Part shown: piece after piece, positions 32,955 through 44,232 of the stretch
Numbering within the stretch: position 1 is the first letter of the stretch
Layout: each line of letters begins with the position of its first letter
Source of the DNA: Euleptes europaea
Lineage: Eukaryota; Chordata; Lepidosauria; Squamata; Sphaerodactylidae
Length of the DNA stretch: 64,000 bases
Reading direction: 5' to 3'
Assembly (NCBI RefSeq): GCF_029931775.1
Contig: NC_079318.1
Span: 59,684,659 to 59,748,658, forward strand
The notes under the pieces: model-generated
The model's database searches: none
Seen by the model: the letters and a program-made list of their open reading frames with translations, nothing else
Told to the model about the DNA's origin: nothing
Program-made: the position numbers and the translations under genes

Positions 32955-33077
32955 GCTTGAAGAGCAATGCTTTAGAGCTCTGCAAATGCTCCAGGAGCTC
33001 CGTTCAGTGCGCTAATGGTTGTGAGAAGCTGTGGGAAAGTCGACCGCACTGCTCGAGTCACTGGAGTCGGGTCCAAG
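32955..33077 (+). other. Candidate exon with strong splice signals (host gene unknown)
   Basis: A 123-base segment is preceded by the pyrimidine-rich acceptor TTTCTTTTCCTCCTAG and followed by AAGGTGAGGC, a good donor. It contains several CpGs, which is uncommon for this intergenic stretch. The frame from 32957 is open (CKCSRSSVQCANGC...), but I recognise no domain. It lies just beyond the 3' end of MCFD2 on the opposite strand and could be an exon of a non-coding RNA. Confidence 0.3.
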
Positions 33078-33194
33078 GTGAGGCTGAGTGTGGTTCACAG
33101 CAAACACTGATGAAATTTACACAATTGTTTTTCATAAATATGCAATTGTTTTATGTTTCCCAAATTTGAAGAACTAAGTTGCAGCACTTTGAAT

Positions 33195-34913
33195 TTTATT
33201 GCTTTTGTATTTAGCGTAAACCATTATAGAAATGTGTCTAATAAGTCAGATGTTACAAGAACATAGTACAAGTAGCTTTTGTTACACAATTAACAAAAGG
33301 AAACAATTTTTTTTTTACAAATGCACTTCATATAAGAATATTTTTATACAGAAAATAGGCCTTTATACAATTTACAGAGAGCAGTTTGGTTTTTTGTCTC
33401 TGAATGTTCTGGAATAAAACGTAATGCTTTTCAGATCCATTCTATACAGTAGGTCAAACATCAAGATAGCATCATTTCTCTTTAGGACCGTACACGGCCA
33501 CTGAACAGACACAGAACCAGAAGCGGCAAACAGCTCCATGATCATTTTCAACAAGCAGACCATTCAAGTATTTAAAGACTCTCTTTCAAAGAGTTAGCTG
33601 TGAAAATACTTTGTATTTTTTTTTCTCCTGTAAAACTAATACCATAAATTTGCGTCAAGGTACAATGGTGAGAACCTTAACAAGGCAGCGTATTGCTGTG
33701 ATTGTAACATTCAGCTGACTTAACACAGGGACAGTTCTTGGTAGTAGACCACACCAAACAGCAGTATTTAACCTACACTTTCTGAAAATGTGAAAAACTC
33801 CCAAACAAAATACTGGATTAATGGCATAGAAGACGTAACATATATACTTAATTTTTTAAAAAAACAGTTCTTCTGTAAAGAGGATTTGGGGCAGGGCAAC
33901 AAACAAAGTAAAAGGGCAACACCTGACATACAGGTGCACGGCTAAACTGCGACCCTTTATTTAAAGATATTGAGTAGGATCCAGCAGAAGAGTTAAGAGA
34001 AGGAGGTGGCAGAGCAGATATTTCCCCACCTTGTTGTCCCAAAAATCCTCTCTGAGGATCGGGAAAGCCTAACAATATACCCTGTCTTGTGGCACAGTTC
34101 GCTTGCACGACTCTCCCGATCCTTAGGGAGGAGTTTTGGAACAAACAACAGGGTGCTTAGGGAAGGCAGAGAAAAGATCTACTTCGTCAACTCCTTCTGT
34201 AGCCTCTTGTATGGGAACCAACCTACAGAGAACTATCCAGCCCAAGTTTGAGCACTTTTTAAACATTCATATCTATTTGAAGGGAAGAGATTTAAGCATG
34301 CACTTAACCTCTCCACTGAAAGGCATGGGCTTTGAAAAGGTTTAAACTTTTCCTGGGTTGTGGGCACATTCCATTTTTTGCAGAGTTCATGAGGAACTCA
34401 CAAGAAACATGAATTGGATGGTGAGTTGTAACTTAGTTATGAAGTTTCAGACTTCAGCGCTCGAACTAGTTTCTACAAGACAGAAAGGGAGACCAAAGTT
34501 CTTGATCAGAGCACTGCAATCACTGGTTTTGAAGGACTCACACTGAAGAATGCTTCAAAAGTAGTGATTACACGGCTGTAAGCTTATCCCATGCTTAAGG
34601 AACTCCCTTGAAAGGTATTCTGGAGATAAGTGGTTGCCAGACCATAGTCTTTAGAACTAAGCCTTTAAGCCAACGCTGCCAAATGATTAGCTAACTTGGA
34701 CAGTGTATCTTATTGCTCAACAGTGTTAAGCGATCAAATGGCTCCCACCACAAACTTCTCTCCCAAACACATAAGAAATAAAGAAACAGTTGACACATTT
34801 CCCTACAATTCATTTTGCAGCCCAAACAGTGGAACATACGACAGAGAGGCAGTCAAGAATCACATTGTACTGGGTCACACAAACAAGAATGGTTTTTTTG
34901 TTTGTTTTGATCT
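33195..34913 (-). other. MCFD2 3' UTR (probable) and poly-A signal
   Basis: Downstream of the MCFD2 stop codon there is 1.7 kb of unique sequence without recognisable repeats. A minus-strand AATAAA lies at 33195-33200, followed by G/T-poor then mixed sequence, a reasonable end. Long 3' UTRs are known for MCFD2. An earlier AATAAA around 33956 could give a shorter form. The exact end cannot be fixed from sequence alone. Confidence 0.5.
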
Positions 34914-35045
34914 CTATTCCAGTGACTTTGCGAATTCGGCATAGTCGATGTAGCCATCGTAATTCTTATCGTCATCTCGCAAGACGTCATCAATTAAGTT
35001 AATTAGTTCCTCTTCTTTCATGGGCTGGGTGGGTTCACTACCATC
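34914..35045 (-). CDS. MCFD2 last coding exon
   Basis: Acceptor CTTGTAG ends at 35046; the stop TAG is at 34914-34916. It encodes 43 residues including EF-hand 2 and ends in FAKSLE (human FAKSLQ). The boundary falls between codons, following KE of the previous exon. Confidence 0.96.
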   Translation of the reverse strand, partial: DGSEPTQPMKEEELINLIDDVLRDDDKNYDGYIDYAEFAKSLE

Positions 35046-38029
35046 CTACAAGAAAAACCAAGATGGATGGGTCTTGGCAAAGCAGCCGGCTCACGGCTGC
35101 ATCGAAATCAGAAGTGGACTGGCCTTTCCATACTCTGGCCGTGGGAGTTGCTTTGGTCTACAGTGGCAGCTAGAAAACCAGTGGAAATGGATGGGAAAAG
35201 TGCAATGGGACAGAGTGGACCTCGACTCAAGAGCTATGATAAACTCATCAGTTCCTTCCCTCCAAACAATGCTGCCACCCTCTGTAGAGACTTGTGTTTG
35301 CTTTCTTCCCACTTCTTTGGCCAGCACTCTCCAAAGCTCTCCAGCAGAGTTTAGCAACCTCACAGGTGATTAAAAAGTTCAGTTTGGGGTTGAGCTACTT
35401 CAGATGAAGGAGATTCAGGATCAGATCTTCTGCTATATTTTTAGGAACTAAAAGCAGGAGCAGAGAAGAGGCAGCTTGAATCCTCCATAGTGTTTGCATG
35501 GGCAGAAGGGTTTCTGCTTGTGGCATGCCACTGTCTCACCTGCCCCTAATTGCCCAAAATTCCCCTCAAAATGCTGCTCCTGGGGAATTGGCACCTGCAG
35601 GAACAGCACTTTAAGGGGCCTTTTGGGCTACAGTAGCAGGTGAGAAAGTCATGGATTGCAGGCAAATGCTTTCTATCCCTGGAAATACACTGGGGTTGTT
35701 CCTCTTCTTTCCTCCTACAAGACCCGATACAGTGCAGAGGTCCCACTTTCTAGAGAGTACAGAAGATGGTGGAGTTAACTCCACCCTTCAATTGCAGTCT
35801 AAACTGGGGCCACAGCTGTGTTTTAAGTTTAACTGATGTTGAGAAATTCAGTAATTGATCTCCCACATTACAAGTAGTTCAGCCCTGGGATGGAATCTTT
35901 CCAATTCCAAAATGATATCTCTTGAGTTAGCACGTTAAAATAATGCGAAAATATTACAGAGATAACACACCACATAAAATATTTTATGTACTCCAACATC
36001 ATTCTTGGCTGTTGCCAAGGACCATTCATATTCCCTGTTAAATAGCAGTCCTCACCTCTTTATGTACATGCGATATGGCAGTAGCAAGCTCTAACCCATC
36101 AAGCAAATTGTTGCCATCGTAATCGTGCATTTTGAAGTAATGAAGCTGCAGTTCTTGTGGTGACATCTCAGATTCCGGTTTATCGATTACACCATCTAAA
36201 TCTTCAAGGATGTGACTGAGAAATAACACAGTAACTGTCAAACAGACACTCATTCACATCTGTTGACATCTGATCTGATCACATCTGTTGTTCCTGATAG
36301 CTTCGCTAACTTATCAATGGTTCCTGTACTTTAGGCAAAACTGTACTTACCCTAGACACAATTAAGAAAAACAATCCTATCCCAAGTCATAATAAATGCA
36401 GTTATAAACCACAATTCACGTTCACCAAATTGCAATGATTGGACCAAACCAAGCCCCGATTAAAAGAGGAAAGTGCCGTTGAGTCGCAACCAACTCATGA
36501 CAACCCCATCCATAGGTTGTTCCAGGCAGGAGACAAGCAGAGGTGGTTTGCCATTGCCTTCCTCCACATAGCAAACCCCAATCTTTTTTGATGGTCTCCC
36601 ATCCCAGTACTGACCATGGCCAACCCTACTTAGCTCCCAAGCCCTGATGAACTTGGGCCAAACTGGGCTATTCAGGCTGCTTAAGCTCTTGCTGATGGCC
36701 CAAATAATTGTTTTGCTGGATTGCATCAAGGTTCATCTAGCCCAGCTTTCTGCCACCTGCCAGATACATTTCAGAAACTCATGAACAAGGTAAGGAAGCA
36801 AAAGTCATCCCATCTGCCCCACAGCATTTGGTACCCAGAAAGATACTGCCATTGAACATCCTGGTTAACAGGCACTGAAAATCCAAGACCATGAATTGAT
36901 CAAATCTTTTAAAAAAGCCATTAAAGTAAGTTGCTATCATCACATTTTGTAATATTAAGCTTTTCTATGTTAAATCATGCCCTTTGTTAAGAGCTTCCCT
37001 TTTCCTATGCAGAACTAACCAGCAATTTTGCTGGATGTTTCTGTTTGTTAGATAAGAAAAAGGTTCCCCAGTCAACATGGTTCTTAATTTAATACATTAC
37101 TATCACATCTTGCCTTGTTTGTCCTTTATCTACATTTAAACGCCCTTTAGCAAGATGATTCAATTTCTTAGTCACACTTCCAATTATGGCAGAAGGAAAC
37201 TACAACAGTATGTAAAGCACACTTAAAAATATACATAAGGAGTTAGGGAACTGCATCAAATCTGCACGTGGTTACTGCATATCATCAATCATTTGCATGT
37301 CATGTTCTGCACACTGACATCTACATATCATACTTGTTAATCAACATGCCTTATTAGGAAGCTATCTACCCCACACACACACATCCAACATAGGAACAAT
37401 AAGGCTTGAAAGTTCTTTTTACTGACCTTTAACATTTTTGGAAATTGCTTTTTAAGTGCCACTTTACGTTGTGATAAGGGGCCCTTACACTGGCACAGGG
37501 GCACTTATGCCGGCCCAAAAGAGCAACACGTAAGCACGGTGCTGGGACAATGGTGTAGCATCCATGCCAGTGTTGTCCTGGCGGAGCTCCCCGCACCAGC
37601 ATCCTGGAAGCTTCCTAATCCCTTTGAACAGATTCCTAACCCCTTTCGCCCGGGGAACGCCCCCTTACGCTGCGGCATTGCTACGCTAACTATTTTGCTG
37701 GCATAGCCTTGCTAAAGGCTATGGGACAATTTTTCTATTTTAAAATAGAATTTATTTACCTTTATTCCAGCTGGGAAACCTCACAGGAGCAGTGTGTCTG
37801 AGCTGACCACAACTGCCATGTATCCACCCCCCCTAGAAATTGGATTCCCATGTTTATTCTGTGTATAGAATACGTACTCCTTGTCTTGCACCATGTTCCT
37901 ATCGAGGCGCCCAGTTCGGTGATGACTCCCATCTGCGTGGTCTTCTGCTGAAGAAGAGATGAAGGAACCCAGTACCAGGCAGCAGAGAAAATATATCCTG
38001 CAAGATCGTGGTTCTAGCATAGTTTTCAT
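34914..38029 (-). CDS. MCFD2, multiple coagulation factor deficiency protein 2 (3 coding exons)
   Basis: Spliced gene: exons 37878-38029, 36056-36215 and 34914-35045 give 444 nt, 147 aa plus stop (human 146). MCFD2 is a soluble ER-Golgi EF-hand protein that binds the lectin LMAN1 and helps export factors V and VIII. Residues 1-28 are a signal peptide (hydrophobic [11 protein letters not shown], then SSSAED). The middle keeps [18 protein letters not shown], identical to human as I recall it. EF-hand 1 has loop [14 protein letters not shown]-hand 2 loop [12 protein letters not shown], and the C terminus is AEFAKSLE. Splice phases and the 160-nt middle exon fit the human gene (c.150-309). The start is at 38029, three bases into a 5' leader after a CACTAG acceptor; M4 is an alternative. 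The linker before the EF-hands is diverged, as expected. No defect is seen. Confidence 0.97.
36056..36215 (-). CDS. MCFD2 middle coding exon
   Basis: 160 nt between acceptor TTTCTCAG and donor GAGGTGAGG. It encodes [20 protein letters not shown] and onward through EF-hand 1 to SHVHKE. It enters in phase 2 (GA from exon 2 plus T makes Asp). Confidence 0.97.
36468..36690 (-). repeat. 5S rRNA-derived SINE in MCFD2 intron
   Basis: On the minus strand: GGGAGCTAAGTAGGGTTGGC, then TCAGTACTGGGATGGGAGAC, recognisable 5S rRNA (internal promoter region). The tail GGAAGGCAATGGCAAACCAC ... GGTTGCGACTCAACGGC is shared with 53807-54032. It lies in the intron between the first and second coding exons. Confidence 0.85.
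37878..38029 (-). CDS. MCFD2 first coding exon (signal peptide)
   Basis: 152 coding nt; donor GGAGTACGTA (GT at 37877-37876). Reading through the donor gives a false extension, so the splice is required. The exon begins at 38033 after TTTCACTAG and a run of 12 pyrimidines (G run on the plus strand). Confidence 0.9.
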
Positions 38030-38340
38030 GTTCCTAGTGAAAGATGGGGGGGGGGGGAGAAACCACACACTCTTTATATAAAAATAATTAAGCAGCCAAC
38101 ACCATGTGAAACTATACATCTCCAAGACACCATTTTAAAGTGAATCGATTAATGTTTATTCATTTAGAAAAGTTATATGCTGCCTCTTCAGAGAGCAAAT
38201 AGCAGCCACTCAAAAAGTAACACTGTGCTATAAAATCACATCATCGCAGCATAAAAACAAACCAATAAAAAGAGGCAAACACCCCAGCATTTGGCAGCAT
38301 AGCATGATGTTCACAAGATAGTCTTCCTACTAGAAACAGA

Positions 38341-38562
38341 TCACAATGGGTAGCCATGTTAGTCTGTCAATAGCAGTACAAAAGACCAAGAGCCCAGTAG
38401 CACCTTAAAGACTAACAAAGTTGGTGGCAGGGTATGAGTTGTCGTGAGCCACAGCTCACCTCTTCAGATACCTTCAGAAGTGAGCTGCAGCCCACGAAAG
38501 CTCATACCCTGCCAGAAATTTTGTTAGTCTTTAAGGTGCTACCGGACTCTTGCTCTTTTCTA
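38341..38562. mobile_element. Penelope-like inverted-arm retroelement, 222 bp
   Basis: Flanked by a 14-bp duplication CTACTAGAARCAGA (38327-38340 and 38563-38576, one change). The left arm carries GGTAGCCATGTTAGTCTG, AGAGCCCAGTAGCACCTTAA and GCAGGGTATGAGTTGTC. The right arm repeats these in reverse complement (CTCATACCCTGCC, TTAAGGTGCTACCGGACTCT). The centre contains TGAGCCACAGCTCA and its near-complement. RNA from it would fold into one long hairpin. Confidence 0.65.
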
Positions 38563-39947
38563 CTACTAGAAGCAGAACATAAAGACAACGAAAAGAAATG
38601 CTTGGCCCTGGCACAAACTCCACTGCTTTCCCAACACTAAAGGGATACTCCGTCTAGTCCTGCACCACAGTTTTGGCCTCATATTTGAGGCAAGAACTGT
38701 ACAAGAAGCAATTTGAAACACTTTCTGATTTTCTTCTACTGTTTATTGTACCTGTTTGCATTCATTGTTCTTTTGCTGTTTCTCTCTCATTCACTCTGCA
38801 TTCCCAGCCCACATGGGGATCACACAGCCAGTCAGACTTGGGGCAAATAAAGTTCATTCTGAAGCCTCAGTCCATCCATAGTTGCACCAGAATGAGCATC
38901 TGGATGCACACTGGAATAGGCATTGAAGCACATTTACCTCTAAAGGAAATTTATTGCAGACAGGCAATGAAGATGTGAATTTGGGAACATGCTCTATTTT
39001 GGAGCAGTGCAGCAAGTTCATTCCTTCAGCATGACGAAACAGGGTTCATTGGCCTGGTGACCAAGGCATTGGAGGTGCCCTCTGCCTCTCCCACTCTACT
39101 TCTGTGGGTGAGAAATCACAGCCATTGGGAGATGCTCTTCAACCAGACTGAAATTGCTCTCAATAATCCAGGTCATCCAGGAAGACCTATGCTCTCAAGG
39201 TACTTCAGCAACTTGCTCCATTCAGCATTCGACCCAACTGTTTGTACCCAAGGAGAGCTTTTAACAACTGCCTCCTCCAGCCACCCTCTCTACATCCTCT
39301 GCTGCAAATCAGAGCAATGGTGACAAAGTGGGTCTAACATAATACCCTGTACAAGAACAGCAGCATCCAAATCAGAGTGGATACACGCGGTTATATCTGC
39401 AATGTGCTTGGAAAACCTGTCACAGCAGGTTCTGTGGGATATGCCTCAGAATCAGCATACAGCAAGCCCTCATTACTTGGAAAAATTATACCACACCACT
39501 TTGTGAGTACTCAGTGATTGTGTCCAACTAATTTATTTGCGCTGCCATCTCCATCACAGAGTACACTCTATAAAGAGCTCTAGCCTCAGGATGGGTATTA
39601 TTTATTTAGGTGCTTCATTTACAGTCTGCCTTTATCACTGAGACTAAAGGCGGATTACACAGGGTAAAAACAGTGCAATTGAATAGCATGAGACACCAAA
39701 CAAACAAATAAGACTAGGGACACGCACTCAAAAAATTTAGAAACGATGGCGTGTCATAAATAATGCAAAGAAGAATGGCATTCCAAAAGTAGAATGTAAT
39801 GCAGTAAGAGCAGGATAGTGCATATAATAAACTGAAGACTAGACTACAGTCATGTTCCCTTTATAGAAGTGCCCTTTTCAATTATGCTACAGCCTTTTCC
39901 CCCTCATTAAAATGTCCTCCCGAACAATTCTGTTTTACATGTATGCA

Positions 39948-40048
39948 TGACCTATGCAAGGGTGTTGATGATAGGATGTTTTGGAGGTCATTAATTCATA
40001 GGGTCACCTTACGTCGGAAGCAACTTGAAGGTGCATAACACACATGAC
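39948..40048 (-). repeat. Dispersed repeat, 'AAGTTGCTTCTGAC' family
   Basis: Complement of GCACCTTCAAGTTGCTTCCG and TAGGGTGACC-like sequence. Relatives at 22008 and 58998. Confidence 0.55.
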
Positions 40049-40175
40049 CAACTGTTTTTTCTCCATCTGCTGTCCCTGCAGCTTTGTTACACCCCAGTTC
40101 TATGGGATACCAGGAAGACAAGCAGACTCCAGATACTGACAGGATGTTGAGGAGCAACTGGATCAACCACCCAAA

Positions 40176-40570
40176 TAGGGTTGCCAACTCTGGGTTGGGA
40201 AATACCTGGAGATTTTGGGGGTGGAGCCTGAGGAGGGCGGGGTTTGGAGAGGGGAGGGACTCCAATGCCATAGAGTCCAATTGCCAAAGCGGCCATTTTC
40301 TCCAGGTGAACTGATCTCTGTCACCTGGAGATCAGTTCATCAATAAACCTTTAATGGCATATCCAATATTACAAAGAAGGAAAAAAACAGTATAAATACA
40401 ACTATCAGCTAAAAAAGCTAAAACAAACATAAAATCATAACACATAACAGTAGAGATCACTGTGGCGGTGGCCAATTTTTTAGTCAATGTGTTAACAATG
40501 AAAAATTTAGGAAACTCTGATCAGTTGTAATAGTAGATCTCCAGCCACCACCTAGAGGTCGGCAACCCTA
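40176..40570. mobile_element. hAT-type element (TAGGGTTGCC family) carrying a second insertion
   Basis: Left TIR TAGGGTTGCCAAC at 40176, right TIR GGCAACCCTA at 40561-40570. Flanks CACCCAAA and TGCCCAAG keep traces of the 8-bp duplication. The element is split by 40338-40518. Confidence 0.82.
40338..40518. mobile_element. 181-bp insertion with 8-bp flanking repeat
   Basis: Sits inside the hAT-type element between two copies of GATCAGTT (40330-40337 and 40519-40526). It starts CATCAATAAACCTTTAATGG and ends TTAGGAAACTCT. No clear inverted ends; the minus strand CCATTAAAGGTTTATTGATG looks like a retroposon 3' end. Class unresolved. Confidence 0.6.
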
Positions 40571-42521
40571 TGCCCAAGCCATCTCCATACCCCACAGATC
40601 ACTGCCTGGTTCATAATGTAAGGGCAGCTCAAGAGCTATCAAAATACATTAGTCTGGGGATGGAACCGGTCTCTGTCCCTGCAGAAGAACTGGGCCTTTG
40701 TGAGTCTAAGCTTCCTCAGTTGGAAGTGATTTGTAGGTCACCTTCAGCACCTTTTATTTTATATATTGTTGGAAAGGCAGCTATGTAAAGTTTAAAAACA
40801 GATGTGAGTAGCAAACAGTGGGCATTTTATAGCTGTAGCATCCCCATTTCCTTATGCTTTCTACTTCCTGCAGATTTGTTTTCCACAACTACATCCAACC
40901 AGTAATGAAAGGTCACTCTGAATGCTCAAGAACATCAAACAAACTACTACTGATAAGTCAGCAGACAGAGTTCCACCATACAGCAGCTTGGCTAGTGTAT
41001 CTGCTTTTACCCTCATTTTAAAATAGCTGGCTGCAGCCCAAGCCATGGTTATGCATTCTTAAACTATTGATTATAGTAGAATTAAAGCATCTGTAACTTG
41101 GAGTTGTGGCTTTTAGCTTTAGCTATACTCCTGGAGTGGTTTAAATTATGTTTCTCTGGTAAATAGTCAGGGATGTGAGGTAAGGAATCAAGGCACATCC
41201 CTAAACTGTTAGGAAATATTTGCTTCTATTGAATTAATATCAAGTTTATTACTGCGCTAAATTTAGATTAATTCAATTGTCACATTCCAACATTTAACCA
41301 AGTATCTAGTTTTTGACCATACCATTATTTCATCATTTCCCACTAATTTTATTTTATAAGCCACACTGGGCATAGACCTGTTTATTTTATCCTTCCCTAA
41401 CATGACAGCATCCTTTTACATATGCTCTACAATACAAACAGCAGCTCCTCAAGAAGTAATCTCTAGTCATAGTTTGCTTTTGCTATCACTGCTGTAAATT
41501 TAATCACAAATGAACAGCTGTTAACTGTCCTACTTCAGCTATGAATGGCAGTCTGCTCAGAGCCAAGAGCGTGAACAGGCCTTTAAAATACCTATGTGTA
41601 CCTTTGGTTAGATGAGTAATGTGGTGGGTGTGTGCACAAGTAAACAAACAAAAAGATAACACTGTGTAGCAATAACCTTTACGATTAGGCCACATTTAAA
41701 ATTTATGTTCGTGATATCAGTTTTTCCTTACCCTCCAACTCTTCCTATCCCCCTCCCAAATGTGTACTGCTGCTGTTGAACATTACATTTGCAACCAATA
41801 AAGGGGTTGGCAGGAATCATGCTGTATTGGTATTTGGCTACAACAGTATTGTTTGCCTTATGCAAAAATTTAGCCTCATAACCTCCCCGGGGTGCAGAGG
41901 ACATCTTGAAGCCATTTTTATATTGCAGGGGCAAAACATCATGTGAAAATTGTAAGGTGTTAAATGCATACCGAGTGATAGCAATGCTGTTCATGTCTAT
42001 TTGCTTGCATCCAAAGTGATGATTTTACAAGGCATAGTAACAAATTAGACATTCATCATCAGCCTTACTTCTAAAAACCCAGGGCTCAGTTATTTTACTC
42101 CCCGCACCAATGTTTTAAAGGATCAATATATATATAAATAAACCCAGACAGCTTGCTTATACCATCTTTGGCTGGCAAACCAAACCTGACAAGCTCTTAC
42201 CAGCAGGTGGAATGCATCATAACTCCAAAGAAGGAGGAGGATGTTTTTAACCTAAGTATGACACTTACTTTCCTTCCGCGTCATTTATCTTAAAAAAACA
42301 AAACACAAACCTAATTTCACTCAATACTCCCCTGACCCAATACCCGAGATTTTGCAGTGCACCTTATCAAAGCACACGTGAATCACCTTTCCATTGGACT
42401 CCACACCGTGTTGTGAAAGTTTTGCTAATTTCCATCCTTTTTTTTTTTTTTAAGCGGGTTTGGGCTGCTTGACTTTTTTGTTTTAAGTTAGCCGCCACTT
42501 TCAACGGCGATGGCAGCTTAC

Positions 42522-43080
42522 CGGGGCCTGAAATAAAGCCGCCGCCGCCTCAGCCAAGCCGGAGGATCGCCCCTTCTAAACGACCAGGAATCAGTGTGGG
42601 GCAGAAGGACGGACGTGGGCTCCGCACCCCTTGACGCTCCCCCCCCCCCGAGCGAGACCCTCTTCTCCGCGCTCGCCCCACACCGACCAGCCTCACCTGC
42701 TCCCTGAATCACCGTCTATTCGCAGCTACGACGCCTCCCTTAACATGCAACGGCGTGGATGGAATTGGACTGTCCAGGCCACCATCCTTCCTTCTCCGTC
42801 ACCTCTGAACCCGGCACTCGTCACTCTTCCACGCCCCCCCTCGCGGGCTATTGGCTAGCCTTCCCTTTGGAGTTCTACGTGGAAGGAGAAGCTGTGCAGG
42901 TGGGGTGGTGATGCCACGCCCCCTTCTCCTCGAGGGACGAGGCCCCTCCCTCCTCATGACGTGGCTCGTACCTTTGAAGTCTGCGTTCTCTCTCTCCAGT
43001 GCCGTTGCAGAGCAAGGGCTTCCCTGTCTCCGCCCCGGTCACTACGAAGGCCCCGCCCCCTTTTCTAAGTTTCCCCTTAG
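42522..43080 (-). promoter_or_regulatory. MCFD2 CpG-rich promoter and first non-coding exon
   Basis: G+C- and CpG-rich segment upstream of MCFD2. On the minus strand a donor CCCCGGTAAGC at 42521 and another GCAGGTGAGG near 42696 could end the untranslated first exon. A CCAAT box (ATTGG on plus) lies at 42850-42854. TGACGTGG at 42957-42964 matches the ATF6/XBP1 unfolded-protein-response element. No TATA box is seen. The transcription start is probably between 42700 and 42830. Exon boundaries are inferred, not proven. Confidence 0.65.
42957..42964 (+). promoter_or_regulatory. UPRE-like site TGACGTGG
   Basis: Exact match to the core of the unfolded protein response element bound by ATF6 and XBP1, in the promoter of an ER cargo-receptor subunit. 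Single 8-mer, so chance occurrence is possible. Confidence 0.4.
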
Positions 43081-43399
43081 GTCTGCTAAGAAGCCAAGCA
43101 CATATGGACTTATTGAAGTCTCTTTGAGACTAATTGTGAACTCCTTACTTGTTATACATTATAGCTAGTTATTATAGTAATATTGCTACTTTGTTTCTTT
43201 ATACTTGGTCCGTTTTAGTTTTTGATAAGTTTCCCTTGATGTATGTTTACACTTTTCACTGTTTGCCCTTTTGAGTACATTTTTTGCAGCTAATTGCGAG
43301 CCTTGTACTATTTTCCCTTTAACTTGACTATATTAGTACCTGTGCAATCTTTGCCTCAACCTTGAGGAGATGGCTGGAGAGCTCTCAGAACAACAGAAT

Positions 43400-44232
43400 G
43401 ACAATCTGCCAGATTTACGGATAGGCTAAACAAGCTATAGCTTAGGGCCCCGCTCTCTTGGGGGCCCCCAAAAAAATTTAAAGGAAAAAAAAACCTGGAT
43501 GTACATTTCCAAAACATAAGATAAAAAACAAATAAAATAAAACCTACATACAGCAACAGTGTTTTGTGTTGTGTAGGCTCCTATGATGTAAGTAATGGGA
43601 CCCGCCTGCTAGCCTGCTCCCTAAAATATCACTGGTTTGCTCATTTCTACATATAGGGTACCTACATTCTGCATGGACTGGTTGCATGGCAACATGTAGC
43701 ATGCAGCTGCAGATTGCAGTGCAGCACAGTTGAATGTAGGTCAAGCTGTTGTACCTGTTATCTAATATTAAAGAGTGCTTGTAGACTGATGATCAGGCAG
43801 CATAGACTAAGGGTATGAGTTTTATGCCTACTGATTGATTTCATGTAATACATAATTTATTTATTTTGATTCCATTATAAAATTACTTTAGAAAAATATT
43901 CATCTTTATTATGTAGTAGTAGGCCTATATTATTATTTACTAGTACAGTTCCCTATTACCCCCACTTCCTACTATAACACTATATATAAATATTATAATT
44001 ATATTAAATATTTTTCTTACATTATATTATATTAAATACTTCTTAATTGTATTTCAGTTCAACAATTACTTTGATAAAATACATATTTTGTTATGTGCAA
44101 ATGGCTTTAGATACCTATTAGGTCCATAAATTACCATATAGCATATATTCAACACAAAAAACAGCGCCAATTTGTTGGGCCCCATTACCTTCAATAGCTT
44201 AGGATCTCATCAAACCTAAATCCGGCCCTGTG
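43400..44232. mobile_element. Probable old hAT-type element
   Basis: The outer sequences CAGATTTACGG (left) and AAATCCGGCCCTG (right) are inverted relatives of the end CAGGGCCGGATTTA. Just inside, AGCTTAGGGCCCC (left) mirrors TTGGGCCCCATTACCTTCAA ... TAGCTTAGG (right). The interior is AT-rich without a frame. Target duplication not evident, consistent with age. Confidence 0.5.

Larger units (their letters stand above)
38034..42521 (-). other. MCFD2 first intron (5' of the coding exons)
   Basis: Between the first coding exon and the CpG-rich promoter. It contains the inverted-arm insertion at 38341, a dispersed repeat at 39948 and the composite hAT element at 40176. A minus-strand open frame at 41728-41994 (88 codons) has no recognisable domain. 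No other coding exon is visible. Confidence 0.6.

Noticed and set aside
37781-37877. Read-through extension of the MCFD2 first coding exon ([10 protein letters not shown]...)
   Set aside because: The GTACGT donor and the exact phase match with the next exon show that this is intron.
41728-41994. 88-codon minus-strand frame in the MCFD2 intron
   Set aside because: Length is near chance expectation for this window, there is no recognisable domain, and it lacks good splice or start context.
42850-42877. ER stress element (CCAAT-N9-CCACG) in the MCFD2 promoter
   Set aside because: ATTGG and CGTGG are both present but in the wrong order and spacing for an ERSE.
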